Shown here: in pieces, positions 23,974-33,200 of the stretch | How the letters are laid out: every line of letters begins with the position of its first letter | How positions within the stretch are numbered: the first letter of the stretch is position 1 | Assembly (NCBI GenBank): GCA_046351325.1 | Contig: JAXLYR010000006.1 | Span: 434,001-498,000 of the forward strand | Reading direction: 5' to 3' | Length of the DNA: 64,000 bases | Source of the DNA: Xiheicaenibacterium sp046351325 | Lineage (GTDB): Bacteria; Myxococcota_A; Polyangia; Polyangiales; Polyangiaceae | The notes under the pieces: model-generated | Database searches by the model: none | Seen by the model: only the letters and a program-made list of their open reading frames with translations | What the model was told of the DNA's origin: nothing | Made by a program: the position numbers and the translations under genes

Positions 23974-26525
23974 GTGGGACGCGAACAGCCCTATCGATGG
24001 CGGTCGCGGCGCTCCTCTCCGGCGGGTGCGCTACCACCGAGTCTCGGCCGCGGCCGCCCGTCGAGGAGCGGGTCGAGGCAGCGCCCGTGTTCAAGCTGCG
24101 AGGCAACGAGCTCGTCGCCGAGCTCGGAGGCTCGACGCTGTGGCGACAGCCAATCAAGGACCTCGACGACAACGCCAATATCAGCATAGGGGGGGAGCGC
24201 GTGGTGCTCGCGAGCGCCCAGGCGGACGCCATCGACGTCTTCTCGGCGCGCGCGGAGGACGGCAAGGACCCTTATGGCCCTATCCACGTGCGGGGCAGCT
24301 TCGGGTTCGTCGACGACAGCGCCGTCATTTGGGTCGCGCGCGGTGGAGACGTAATCCGGTTTCACCCGAGCGGCGCCGCGCTGACCAAGACGCGGGCCGT
24401 GACCTATCGCGCGAACCCCGATCGAGCCGATTGGATCTTGCGAATGAAGCCTCGAATCGGCGGAGGCGCCGTCGCCGTCACCACCGACTCGCGCGTCGTC
24501 GTGCTTTCAGCGGATGGTCGGATCGCGTCGACGACCCCGCTCCCGAGCCCGCTCTCGTCGACTCGAAACGTCGTCGAGCTCGTCGGGGCAGAGGGGGCCT
24601 TCGGTGGGTTCGCCGTCGAGACGTTGTTTCACGTTGTTAAAGTCAACCCGGACGGGGTGATCGGGTGGAGCTGGGCGTCCAAGACCGGGCAGGTCAGCCA
24701 GGTGACGGCGCTGCCGAACGGTCGAGTCTCCGCGTCGGTGCTCGCGGGGAATATCGTCCTCGACGAATCGGGAAAGGTGGAGTCGAGCGAGGAGTCGATC
24801 GAGCTCGGCTCGCTCGAGGTGGTGTCGGGTACGGCCGGGCGTGATTGGACCGCGGTCCCTATTCCGGTGAGGGGCGCGCGCTCGATCGCCACCAAAGGCG
24901 ATGTCGTCTACGTGGCCGGGGAGGGTTCGGTCGCTCGTATCGAAGATGGGGTCGCGACCCTCCTCAAGGTGCCGAGCGTCAAGAAGCGGCTGCTCGGGGG
25001 CTTCACGGTCGCGGTCTACGAGGACCAACTCTACCTCGGCGCGCTCAGCTCGGAGGACTCGACGAGCTTCGACAACGTCGTCTACAAAGTCGCCGCGCAC
25101 GTCTATCGCCTTGAGAAGAACGGGAAGTTCAAGTCGATATACGACTCGGGCGAGTTCGAGGCGACGACGCTCTTCAAGGCGACCGTGGCGGCGACCAAGC
25201 GCTACGGACTCGTCTTTTGCTATTTGAATGCGCCGTGCCTCGCGAACGTGACAGGGCGCGCTCCGAGCGAGCTCTCCATCGAGGGGGGGGAGGGGTTCTT
25301 CGAGTTCGGCGAGGGCATCGTGACCTTGTCGGCGAGCACCCACAACGTCCAGGCCGAGGGGCTCTCGACGCCGCTCGAGTCCGAGTACGCGGCGAGCTTG
25401 TTCGCCTCGAGCGAGCACGTGCTCCGAAGCGACGGGCGCATCCTTCATATCCTCGGCGACGGGACCTCTCGCAGCCTGTCGATGCCGTTCTACGGACCCG
25501 TCCTCCACGAGACGCGCGGCGACCAGATCTGGGTGGGCGGTGACACCCTCGCGACGTTCTCCGACGGGCGCTGGGTGACCATTCCGGATTTGCGATCGAT
25601 CCAACAGATCGGAGAGACCTCGAGCGGCACCCTCGTCGTGACGACTTGGGATCAGCTTTGGTTGGGTCGACCCGCCGCAGGGGGTGTCAGCGCCACTTCG
25701 GACGACTACGTCGACGACCGTGTAACCGACCTCGGGCTCGCGACAGTCTCGCCCTCGGGCGAGCCGCCGATTGGAGCCTTTCGATTGGAGGCCCTGTCAC
25801 AAGGCACGAAAATCGGACCAGGCCCGCACGCCGTCGGAACAGCGCAGCTCGCGTCATTCGTGAAGAGCTATTCGGGCTCGCTCGAGGTCTCGGCGGTCGA
25901 GGCTTCGGTCGACTCGACTTGGTACGCGACGCGGCCGGGCGTCGTGCAGTCTGCGGCGCCCATCCATCACCGACAAGGCGGTAAGCTGACGCACCATCGC
26001 GCCGTGTCGGCTTGGAACGTCGCCGACCTGCGAGCGACGGGCGCCGACTCGGCGTGGATCGTGGGTGGCTATTCGGATCGAAGCGAAGAATACCGGGCTC
26101 CGGAGTCGCCCGATTGGCCTGCTGGAGAGGGCGTCTTTGCCCACCTCGCCGGCGACAAGATCACCGCGCATCGTGTGCTCGCGGGCGCGCTCCTCCGGGT
26201 CGCGGTCGTCTCCGACAACGAGGCTTGGGCCGTCGGGGCAGGTGGCTCTCTCGTGCACGTCGTCGGCGACGTCGCGACGGACTTCACGGTCGAGGGCGTG
26301 AGCGGTGCCCCGCCGCCGACCCTGCGCGCCGTCTTGGTGCTCGGGCCGAACGACGTCTGGGTCGCGGGCGACGACTCCACAGTGCTGCATTGGGACGGCA
26401 AGGCCCTGTCGCGCGCGAACACGGCCGGGCTCTCGCGGGTCCTCTCCTTCGACGACATCTTCAGCGAGGCGGGCGTGCTCTATGTGACAGGCCCAGGCGG
26501 GTCGTTCAGGGTTAAGACCGATTAA
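23970..26525 (+). CDS. Large beta-propeller lipoprotein (locus 1)
   Basis: Protein of 851 residues from a GTG at 23970 that overlaps the previous stop (GTGA), so translation is coupled. The signal ends at LLSGGC. Repeated blades carry patterns such as GDVVYVAGEGSVARI, GDQIWVGGDTLATFSDGRW, NEAWAVGAGGSLVHV and NDVWVAGDDSTVLHWDG, which suggests one or two seven- or eight-bladed propellers. The C-terminal quarter closely parallels that of the protein at 42929-45895 (EAWAVG...GGSLVHV...DVW[VI]AGD). Probably a surface scaffold or ligand-binding protein; no catalytic motif is seen. Confidence 0.8.
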   Translation: MSGTRTALSMAVAALLSGGCATTESRPRPPVEERVEAAPVFKLRGNELVAELGGSTLWRQPIKDLDDNANISIGGERVVLASAQADAIDVFSARAEDGKDPYGPIHVRGSFGFVDDSAVIWVARGGDVIRFHPSGAALTKTRAVTYRANPDRADWILRMKPRIGGGAVAVTTDSRVVVLSADGRIASTTPLPSPLSSTRNVVELVGAEGAFGGFAVETLFHVVKVNPDGVIGWSWASKTGQVSQVTALPNGRVSASVLAGNIVLDESGKVESSEESIELGSLEVVSGTAGRDWTAVPIPVRGARSIATKGDVVYVAGEGSVARIEDGVATLLKVPSVKKRLLGGFTVAVYEDQLYLGALSSEDSTSFDNVVYKVAAHVYRLEKNGKFKSIYDSGEFEATTLFKATVAATKRYGLVFCYLNAPCLANVTGRAPSELSIEGGEGFFEFGEGIVTLSASTHNVQAEGLSTPLESEYAASLFASSEHVLRSDGRILHILGDGTSRSLSMPFYGPVLHETRGDQIWVGGDTLATFSDGRWVTIPDLRSIQQIGETSSGTLVVTTWDQLWLGRPAAGGVSATSDDYVDDRVTDLGLATVSPSGEPPIGAFRLEALSQGTKIGPGPHAVGTAQLASFVKSYSGSLEVSAVEASVDSTWYATRPGVVQSAAPIHHRQGGKLTHHRAVSAWNVADLRATGADSAWIVGGYSDRSEEYRAPESPDWPAGEGVFAHLAGDKITAHRVLAGALLRVAVVSDNEAWAVGAGGSLVHVVGDVATDFTVEGVSGAPPPTLRAVLVLGPNDVWVAGDDSTVLHWDGKALSRANTAGLSRVLSFDDIFSEAGVLYVTGPGGSFRVKTD

Positions 26526-26590
26526 GTCGTTCGCCTTCGCGGGCGGGTCATCGTGTGAGTGGGCGACGCGACGCCCTCACGAGGACCCCT

Positions 26591-27814
26591 ATGACGAAGC
26601 TTCTTCCGTTCTTGGCCGTAGCGCTCTTGGCATGTTCCGAGGTCCGCATCGTCGGTGACGACGGCGACGACAATGGCAATGGCAGGGGGGGCGCCGGGGG
26701 CGCCGCTGAGCCACCGACCGATCCCCCGACGCACCAGCAGTGGGTCGCGTCGGAGGTCGTCGACCGCGAGATGCTCTTTCCACGTGAGGTGCTCTTGCGC
26801 GATGGCGAGACGATCGTCGTGGGGATGGTCTCGCGTGACAGCGGCCTATCGCTCCTGATTCGATCGGTCGCGCCCGATCGCACCTTCACGACCATGGACG
26901 AGCGCTCGGCGAGCGCCGCGGGCCACCTCCTCAACATGGTCGTCGGCGCGACGGACGGGTTTGACGGTGGGCTCGTCGTGCTCGCGACGGTCGTCGCCGA
27001 CACGCCGACCTCGTGGCTCCTCTTCTACGACGCCGCGGGGCAGCTCTTCAGCGAGTACGAGGTCCCCGGCATCGAGGGGCGTGACCTTACCGTCGATCGG
27101 GTGGCTGGCAACGTGGGTATTGTCGGGATCGACTGGCGGGATCCCTCCGGTGAAGTCGCGGTCTACTTGACCGCGACGTCGGCTGGATTGGCAGATCTGT
27201 CAGTTGGCGAAGGGCCCTCCGCGCCCGGCCTGAGCCCCGTCGCAGAGTCGGTGATCGCCCACCCCGACGGCGGCCTCGTCGCGACGAAATGGGATTACGA
27301 CAGCGACAACCTGGCAGTCCACTCGGAGATCGTCTGGGCGTTCGGCCCGCACGGCATCGAGATCGTTGAGGACGACGCTTGCGGGCCGCTCCTCGCGGGG
27401 GCGCCGGGCGGTATCATCTACACCGCGTCGTCGCCCACTGCTGGGGGCGCCGGGCGCCTCTGTAAATGGACTTACAGCGATGGAAGTGGTTGGTCACGTG
27501 AGGAGTACCCCGTCGAGTATCCGGGCTCTTCGCTCTTCGGCATAACGGGGATTGGAGCCATCGGCGAGACGGGGGAGGTCGTGATTGGAGGGTGGGCCGA
27601 GCCGGCCGACGGCTCCTTCATCGCCGAGATGTTCACGAGGGCCTACGACGCTGACGGACAAGAGCTCTGGCAAGACCAATATCGCGGAGAGGACGGTAAC
27701 TTCGCCTTCGGGATGACACTCGCGACCGAGCCTGACAGGATTGTTCAGGCCGGGGTCGTATCGCGCGACGACACGAAGCCCTACGACACGACCCTGCGGA
27801 CGCTGACCCCGTGA
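26591..27814 (+). CDS. Lipoprotein with beta-propeller-like repeats
   Basis: Protein of 407 residues from the ATG at 26591. The signal MTKLLPFLAVALLAC ends in a lipobox, followed by an acidic Asp/Gly linker. The body has recurring GGLVVLATV, GQLFSEYEV, GEVVIGGWAEP and GQELWQDQY blades, like the delta-60 type repeat in secreted myxobacterial lipoproteins. Function is unknown. It follows the propeller pair on the same strand after 65 bases and converges on the AAA+ genes with only a few bases between stops. Three copies of the dispersed dyad (27189, 27472 and 27733) lie in the gene. Confidence 0.75.
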   Translation: MTKLLPFLAVALLACSEVRIVGDDGDDNGNGRGGAGGAAEPPTDPPTHQQWVASEVVDREMLFPREVLLRDGETIVVGMVSRDSGLSLLIRSVAPDRTFTTMDERSASAAGHLLNMVVGATDGFDGGLVVLATVVADTPTSWLLFYDAAGQLFSEYEVPGIEGRDLTVDRVAGNVGIVGIDWRDPSGEVAVYLTATSAGLADLSVGEGPSAPGLSPVAESVIAHPDGGLVATKWDYDSDNLAVHSEIVWAFGPHGIEIVEDDACGPLLAGAPGGIIYTASSPTAGGAGRLCKWTYSDGSGWSREEYPVEYPGSSLFGITGIGAIGETGEVVIGGWAEPADGSFIAEMFTRAYDADGQELWQDQYRGEDGNFAFGMTLATEPDRIVQAGVVSRDDTKPYDTTLRTLTP

Positions 27815-27815
27815 G

Positions 27816-28139
27816 TCAGGGCACCACGATCGAGAGGGCCCCGTTCTCCAGATCCCCGCGAGTCCCTTCGGGTCGCGGGGCCCCGTTCTCGAGATCCCCG
27901 CGAGTCCCTTCGGGTCGCGGGGCCCCGTTCTCGAGATCCCCGCGAGTCCCTTCGGGTCGCGGGGCCGGCTCGGTCGCGGTGCGGACGTGAGCCTTCTGAT
28001 CGCGCAGGTGAGGGCGCTCCGCGAGCAGCGCCGCGAGCGGCACGATGACGCGCTCTTCGACGGTGTGCTTGAGCGGGCGCGCGCCCTTGTCGCGATCGAA
28101 GCCGAGCTCAGCGAGTCGCGCGATCGCGGCGTCGCTCAC
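27816..28139 (-). CDS. C-terminal piece of the frameshifted AAA+ protein, with a 14-residue repeat tail
   Basis: This frame encodes the end of the ATPase begun by the gene at 28136-30274. It contains the conserved AAA+ lid motif FDRDKGARPLKHTVEERVIVPLAALL, which belongs directly after the second ATPase core of ClpB-type proteins. A GTG at 28139 overlaps the upstream TGA, so re-initiation is possible and a separate 107-residue peptide could be made. An undisturbed frame would fuse the two. After the lid come three copies of a 14-residue unit (PRPEGTRGDLENGA) encoded by the 42-bp repeats. I treat it as part of one broken or frame-shifted gene. Confidence 0.65.
   Translation of the reverse strand: MSDAAIARLAELGFDRDKGARPLKHTVEERVIVPLAALLAERPHLRDQKAHVRTATEPAPRPEGTRGDLENGAPRPEGTRGDLENGAPRPEGTRGDLENGALSIVVP
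27839..27966. repeat. Three 42-bp tandem repeats, each a strong hairpin
   Basis: The period is exactly 42 bases; copies two and three agree except for edge bases, and the first has one change (CTCCAG for CTCGAG). Each unit contains CCCCGCGA and TCGCGGGG as inverted arms about 11 bases apart, with an inner CCC/GGG pair, so the RNA or single strand would fold into a stable stem. On the minus strand the units are in frame with the AAA+ tail. The position, a few bases from the stop of a convergent gene, also suits a bidirectional terminator or REP-like element. Confidence 0.9.
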
Positions 28140-30274
28140 GTCGAGGACGATCCCGCGGCGCGCGAGCCCTCGCGGGTGGAGAGTGAAGCGAGCGTCATGC
28201 GCGTGATGCGCTCGACGTCCGCGCGCTGGAGGGACGAGAACGGCACGACGGCGTCGAGGCGCGCGACGAACTCCGGCCGAAAATGCTCGCGAACCGCGCG
28301 CAGGTAGTCGCGATCAGCAGAGGCCCCGAACCCCGCCGGGCGCGCGTCCCGCGACCCGAGGTTCGAAGTCATGACGACGATCGCCGAGCGGAAGTCGACG
28401 AGCCGACCGGCCGAGTCGGTGAGCCGCCCCTCCCCGAGGACGCCGAGCAAGAGGTCGAACACCGCGGCGCTCGCCTTCTCGATCTCGTCGAGCAAGACCA
28501 CGCTGAGCGGATCGGTCGCGACGGCGCGCGCGAGGCTCACGACGCCCGGTGAGGCGTCGATGAGGCGATCGGCCGCGTCCCAGCCGCGGTACTCGCTCAT
28601 GTCGAGCCGCACGAGGCGGCGGGCCTCACCGAAGAGCAGCCTGCCGATCTGCTTCGCGAGCTCGGTCTTTCCCACGCCGGTCGGGCCGAGGAAGAGGAGC
28701 GTGCCCGCGGGCTTGTCGGGGTCCGCGAGGTTCGCCTTGAAGCGGACGAGCACGCGCGCGGCCGCACGACAGGCCTCGGGTTGACCGACGACCTTCTCAC
28801 CGAGGCGCGCCGTGACGTCGTCCACCGTCATCGCGTGCTCGTCGGAGAGGACCTCGACGGGGATGCCCGAGTACTTCGAGAACGCGACCTCGATCTCGCG
28901 TGGCAAGAGCGGCGCGCCGCCGAGCGCGCCGCCGCTGCCTGTCGCGAGCCAATCCACGAAGCGCAGGGCCTTGCCGGGGAACGCCGTGGCGCGCGTGAAG
29001 GTCGCCGAGAGGTGGACCAGCGTCTTCAGCGCGCGCGGGGTGAGCTCGGGCAGGCCGCGTCGCGCGGCGTGCGTCCGCGCGAGCTCCATCGTCGCGCTGG
29101 TCGTCGGCTCGGCGACGTGGACGCGGACGAGCTTCGCGACGAGCCCGGGCGCGACGCGCTCGGCGCGCTCGAGTTCGAAGGGCGTGGCCTCGACGATGAT
29201 GGAGAGCTCGCCTGCGAGGATCGCGGGCTCGAGCATCTCGGCGATCGACGAGCCGTCGGGCTGCGCGCGCAGGATCGACGAGAGCGAGCCGAGGTAGAGG
29301 TAGTCGCCCTGTCCCTCGAGCTCGCGGAGGATGTGCAGGCAGCGCTCTTGCCACATCCCGAGGTAGACCATCCCCGCGAGGATGCGGTCGGCGCTCGTCG
29401 CGAAGAGCTTGCGACGGCGCACGCCGCGCTCGAGCTTCTCGTGCGCGAAGTGCCGCGCGATACGGCGCACGAGCGTGGTCTTGCCGACCGAGGGCGGCCC
29501 CACGACGAGGAGCGACGGCAAGACGGGCGCAGAGAGCCGCGGGAGGAGGGCCGCGAGCTCCGCGGAGTCGCCATAGATTGGTGGCACCTGCGAAGGCAGC
29601 GGGTCGCTCGAGCCGCTCGTCCGCGACGAGGCGACCCAGTCGTCGGCGATGCGGCGGAGCGTCTGAAAGGTCGTGTCGACGCGTTCGGTTGCGCCGCTCG
29701 CGGGCAACCGCGCGAGGAGCGGCGGCGACCACGCGAGGACGCGCTCTTCCCCCTCGAAGCGGAAGTCGTAGAGGCTGCGAGGCTCCTCACCGAGCATCCA
29801 CGTCGAGATGGCGTGGCGCAGGATCGCCGGGGCGAGCTTGTGCTCCTCGACCACGAACGAACCGCCGAAGCGCGGGACCATGATGCGGTGCCCGCCGCCC
29901 TCGAGCGCGCAGTGCGCGTAGGCGACCGTGAGCTCGACGCTCTTCGCGCCGATGACCGGACGATTCTCTACCGTTGTTAAAGGAAAAAGCTCGACCTTGA
30001 CCTCACGCACCGCGAAGGGCTCGCTCCAGAGGTAGCGCTCGACGCTGTCCTCTTGCGTCGCGACCCGCTGCAGCATGATCTGCTCGAGCTCGGCCAGGAC
30101 CTCCGTGTCGGTGTGGCCGATCGCGCTCGGGACGGGCGTGTCGAAGATCGCGTTCCACGTGCGGATGAGCTGACCGTGGATCAGGCGGTTCGGGCCCGAG
30201 CCGTGCGGGACGAGGTAGACCCGAAACGAGCCAGGCGAGCCGTGGCGCGCGTCCTTCGTGTCGTGGTCGCTCAC
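28136..30274 (-). CDS. ClpB-like double-AAA+ protein A (truncated by frame change)
   Basis: Protein of 712 residues from a GTG at 30274, which overlaps the stop of protein B. An N-terminal domain (1-225) resembles those of the two other AAA+ proteins in the window. AAA1 has Walker A GPPSVGKTT (about 259) but LYLGSLSS where Walker B should be. AAA2 has GPTGVGKTELAK (about 530), LLDEIEKA (about 594) and sensor VVMTSNLG. The frame ends after MTLA with a short non-homologous tail; the lid motif continues in another frame at 27816-28139. The change of frame falls at about 28160-28195. No ClpP-binding loop and no release-factor-like extension are present. Confidence 0.85.
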   Translation of the reverse strand: MSDHDTKDARHGSPGSFRVYLVPHGSGPNRLIHGQLIRTWNAIFDTPVPSAIGHTDTEVLAELEQIMLQRVATQEDSVERYLWSEPFAVREVKVELFPLTTVENRPVIGAKSVELTVAYAHCALEGGGHRIMVPRFGGSFVVEEHKLAPAILRHAISTWMLGEEPRSLYDFRFEGEERVLAWSPPLLARLPASGATERVDTTFQTLRRIADDWVASSRTSGSSDPLPSQVPPIYGDSAELAALLPRLSAPVLPSLLVVGPPSVGKTTLVRRIARHFAHEKLERGVRRRKLFATSADRILAGMVYLGMWQERCLHILRELEGQGDYLYLGSLSSILRAQPDGSSIAEMLEPAILAGELSIIVEATPFELERAERVAPGLVAKLVRVHVAEPTTSATMELARTHAARRGLPELTPRALKTLVHLSATFTRATAFPGKALRFVDWLATGSGGALGGAPLLPREIEVAFSKYSGIPVEVLSDEHAMTVDDVTARLGEKVVGQPEACRAAARVLVRFKANLADPDKPAGTLLFLGPTGVGKTELAKQIGRLLFGEARRLVRLDMSEYRGWDAADRLIDASPGVVSLARAVATDPLSVVLLDEIEKASAAVFDLLLGVLGEGRLTDSAGRLVDFRSAIVVMTSNLGSRDARPAGFGASADRDYLRAVREHFRPEFVARLDAVVPFSSLQRADVERITRMTLASLSTREGSRAAGSSST

Positions 30275-33200
30275 GACGCGGCCTCGTCTTCGCGAGACAG
30301 GCGCGCCCAGATGAGCGCGCGCAGGGCCTCGACGGGCTCGCGCACGGGCGGCTCGCGCACGAGGCCGAGCACGTAGTCCTCGACCTCGAGGGGCGCGAGC
30401 GCCCCCGGTCGCGCTGGGGGCTCGAACCGAAAGCGTCGCACCATCGGCGTGAGCGACGCCGGATTCGATGGGCGCGCGGCCGCGTCCAGGCCCGAGGAGA
30501 GCTGCATCGCGCGGCGAAACGCAGCGGCCCGCGCGAGGTAATCCTTCGCCGCGGCGAGCGGCGCGGTGCCCGCGGGCAGGACGCGCACGCGGACGATCTC
30601 GGGGCTCTCCGCGAGCGGCTGCCAAACATGACAGCCCTCCTCGTGCGCGAGCGCGTCGCGGACGCCGATCGCGGAGAGCGAGAGCACGATGCAGTCCGCG
30701 CGCATCGTGGTGAGCTCGCGCGAGAGATCCTCCGCAGAAGAGAGCGCGATCGCGCGCCCACCACGCGCGACCGTGGCGCCATCGAACGCACCGGCGCGCC
30801 CCGCGAGCTCGTCTGCGATCGCGAGGTAGGACCGCGCGAGCCAATCGTCGAGCGCCGCCCTGCGCGTGCCCGTGGGTGACTCGAGCGCGTCGGTGAAGCG
30901 CGCGGTGCGCGGCGCTGCGACGCGAACGATCTCGAGGACGACGTTGTGCGCCGTCGCGTCTGTCGCGCTCTCGACCGCGCGGGCGAGGTGCTCGATGCGA
31001 CCGCGGAGTCGGAGCAGATCCTCACGGCCGAGCGTGCGCAGAGGCGCCGCGGGCGCGCGCGTCCGCAGCGTCACGCGCTGGTAGGTGTGGCCGCGTCCCA
31101 TGAAGACGACCTCCCTCTTCCTGGCGTCGAAGTCCTCGTCATCGGCATCGTCCCCGGCCGCGTCGTCGTCCTCGTCGTCGTCGCGAGGGCGAGCGTGAGC
31201 CCTCCCCGAGAGGTCCGCGAGCGCTTCGTCGACGCGGACGAGCTCGTCGACCAGGGCCTCGGCGTGGAAGCGCGCGCCGGTCGCGAGCGCCGCGACCTCG
31301 AGGTTCGCGCGGGCGTCCTTCAAGAGCCGCACGAGCCGCGGGCGCTCCGCGGCGACGTCCGCGAGGATCTCGGCGGGCGTCGCGTGCGCGAGGCGATCCT
31401 CGACGAGCGAGCGCCACGCGAGCGACGGCGCCTCGGTGAGGCGCTCGTCCTCGACCACGAGCTCACCGGTCGAGGGTTCGTCGAAGAGGTGGAGGCGCCG
31501 CAGCGACGCCGAGGGCGCGCTGGCGACGATCTCAGCCACCTTGGCGACGATGCGATCCTCGAGGAATCGCTTGAGGCTGCGCGCGCCGCCGCGCCCGGCG
31601 AGGGCCTCGCGGGCGACGCGCTCGACGAGGGAGCGGCTCGCGGCGACGAACACGTCGCGCGCCTCGAGGCCGCGCCGCGTCTCGAGCTTCGAGAGCTCCT
31701 TCTCGGCGACGTCGACCGCGACCTCGGCCGTGAGCGGGCGGAACGGCACCACGCGATCGATGCGGTTGTAGAGCTCGGGGGAGAAGAACTGGCGCACGTC
31801 ACGCGTGACGTCGTGCTCCGCGGCGCGGCGCACGGAGTCGTCCGTGTCGCTCACGACGACGCCGACGGGAGCACGCGAGCGCGCGCCGATATTCGAGGTC
31901 ATGACGATGACGGTGTTCTCGAAACGCGCCGTGTTGCCGGCGGCGTCCGTGAGGCGCGCGTCCTCGAAGAGCTGGAGCAAGAGCCCGTGCACGCTCGGGT
32001 GCGCTTTGTCGATCTCGTCGAGGAGGAGCACGCTGAGCGGCTTGTCGCGCACGGCGCGCGTGAGGAGCCCCTCGGGCTCGAGCCGATCGCCGACGAGGCG
32101 CGCCGCCGCGTCGAGGCCGCTGAACTCGCTCATATCGAAGCGCACGAGCCGGCCCGCGCTGCCGAAGAGATACTCCGCGATGCACTTCGCGAGCTCGGTC
32201 TTGCCCGTCCCCGTCGGCCCGGTGAAGAGGTAAACGCCGTACGGGCGGCGCGCGTCGACGAGCCCCGCCTTGATTCGCACGATGAGATCCGCCGCGGCGC
32301 GCGTGGCCTCGGGCTGGCCGAGCACCTGCTCTGCGAGTCTGCGCTCGACCTCGTCGCGTTCGATCGCGGCGTCCCGGCTGAGGAGCGCGCGCGGCACGCC
32401 GAGCTTCGACGAGAGCGCGGCGACGACCTCGGCCACGTCGACGTCACGCGACGCGGGCCCGCCAGCCTCCGCGAGCACGTGCGCGACCACGTGATCGAGC
32501 ATGCGCGTCGCGCGCCCAGGCAGCGACGCCGCCGCGCCGAACGCGCCCGAGAGCTCGACGAGCGCGCGCAGCGCGAGCGGCGAGATTCGGAGTTTGTGTT
32601 GGGCCTCGGCCTCGCGCGCCTCGTGGAGCAGCATGCGAAAAGCCTCGCCGGGCGAGGGCTCCTGGATCGGGACGCGCACGAAGAGATCCGCGAGCGAGGG
32701 CGCGTCCGACTCGAGCCGCGCGAGGTCGGAGCTCGTGCCCTCGCCGATGACGGCGATCTCGCGCCGGGCGAGGGCGCCGCGGAACAGATTGGCGAGCGCG
32801 CGATCGCTGTCGCGGCTACGCCCGAGCAGGCCGAAGCGGTGCAGATCGCGGATCAGCAGGATGACGGGCTTCGACCGGATCTCAGCGAGCAGGTCGACCA
32901 CGCGCTCCTCCCACTCTCCGAGGTGCGACATGCCCGCGATGAGGCGCTTGCCCGAGAGCTCCCAGACGTGCGTGATGCGGTCGAGGTTCTTGTGCGAGCC
33001 GTAGCCCTCGGACTCGGCGAGCTCGACGACGAAGCGTCGCAGCAGCGTGGTTTTTCCCACGCCGGCGGGGCCGACGACGTACACCGGAGCGAACGCGCGC
33101 CCGCCCGCGGACATGCGACTCCGCGCGACGGCCTGCAGCTGCTCGCGGTGTGGCGATCGCGGTAGGCCGAGGTTCTTCGGGGCTGCGACGAGGGCCTGGG

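Noticed and set aside
24630..24645. GTTGTTAAAG phrases (also near 29970 and 54543) as part of the dispersed dyad
   Set aside because: They share low-GC Val-Val-Lys codons but do not align with the N4 dyad in either half.
27839..27966. CRISPR-like repeats
   Set aside because: The units are directly abutting with no spacers, and no cas genes are present.
28136..28200. Programmed -1 frameshift joining the two parts of AAA+ protein A
   Set aside because: No slippery heptamer or following structured element could be seen; an indel or sequence error is simpler. Kept only as a finding about the frame change.
30946..33165. Open frame of 739 codons opposite AAA+ protein B
   Set aside because: Low-complexity Arg/Glu/Ala translation, no ribosome-binding site, fully antisense to a protein with clear AAA+ motifs.
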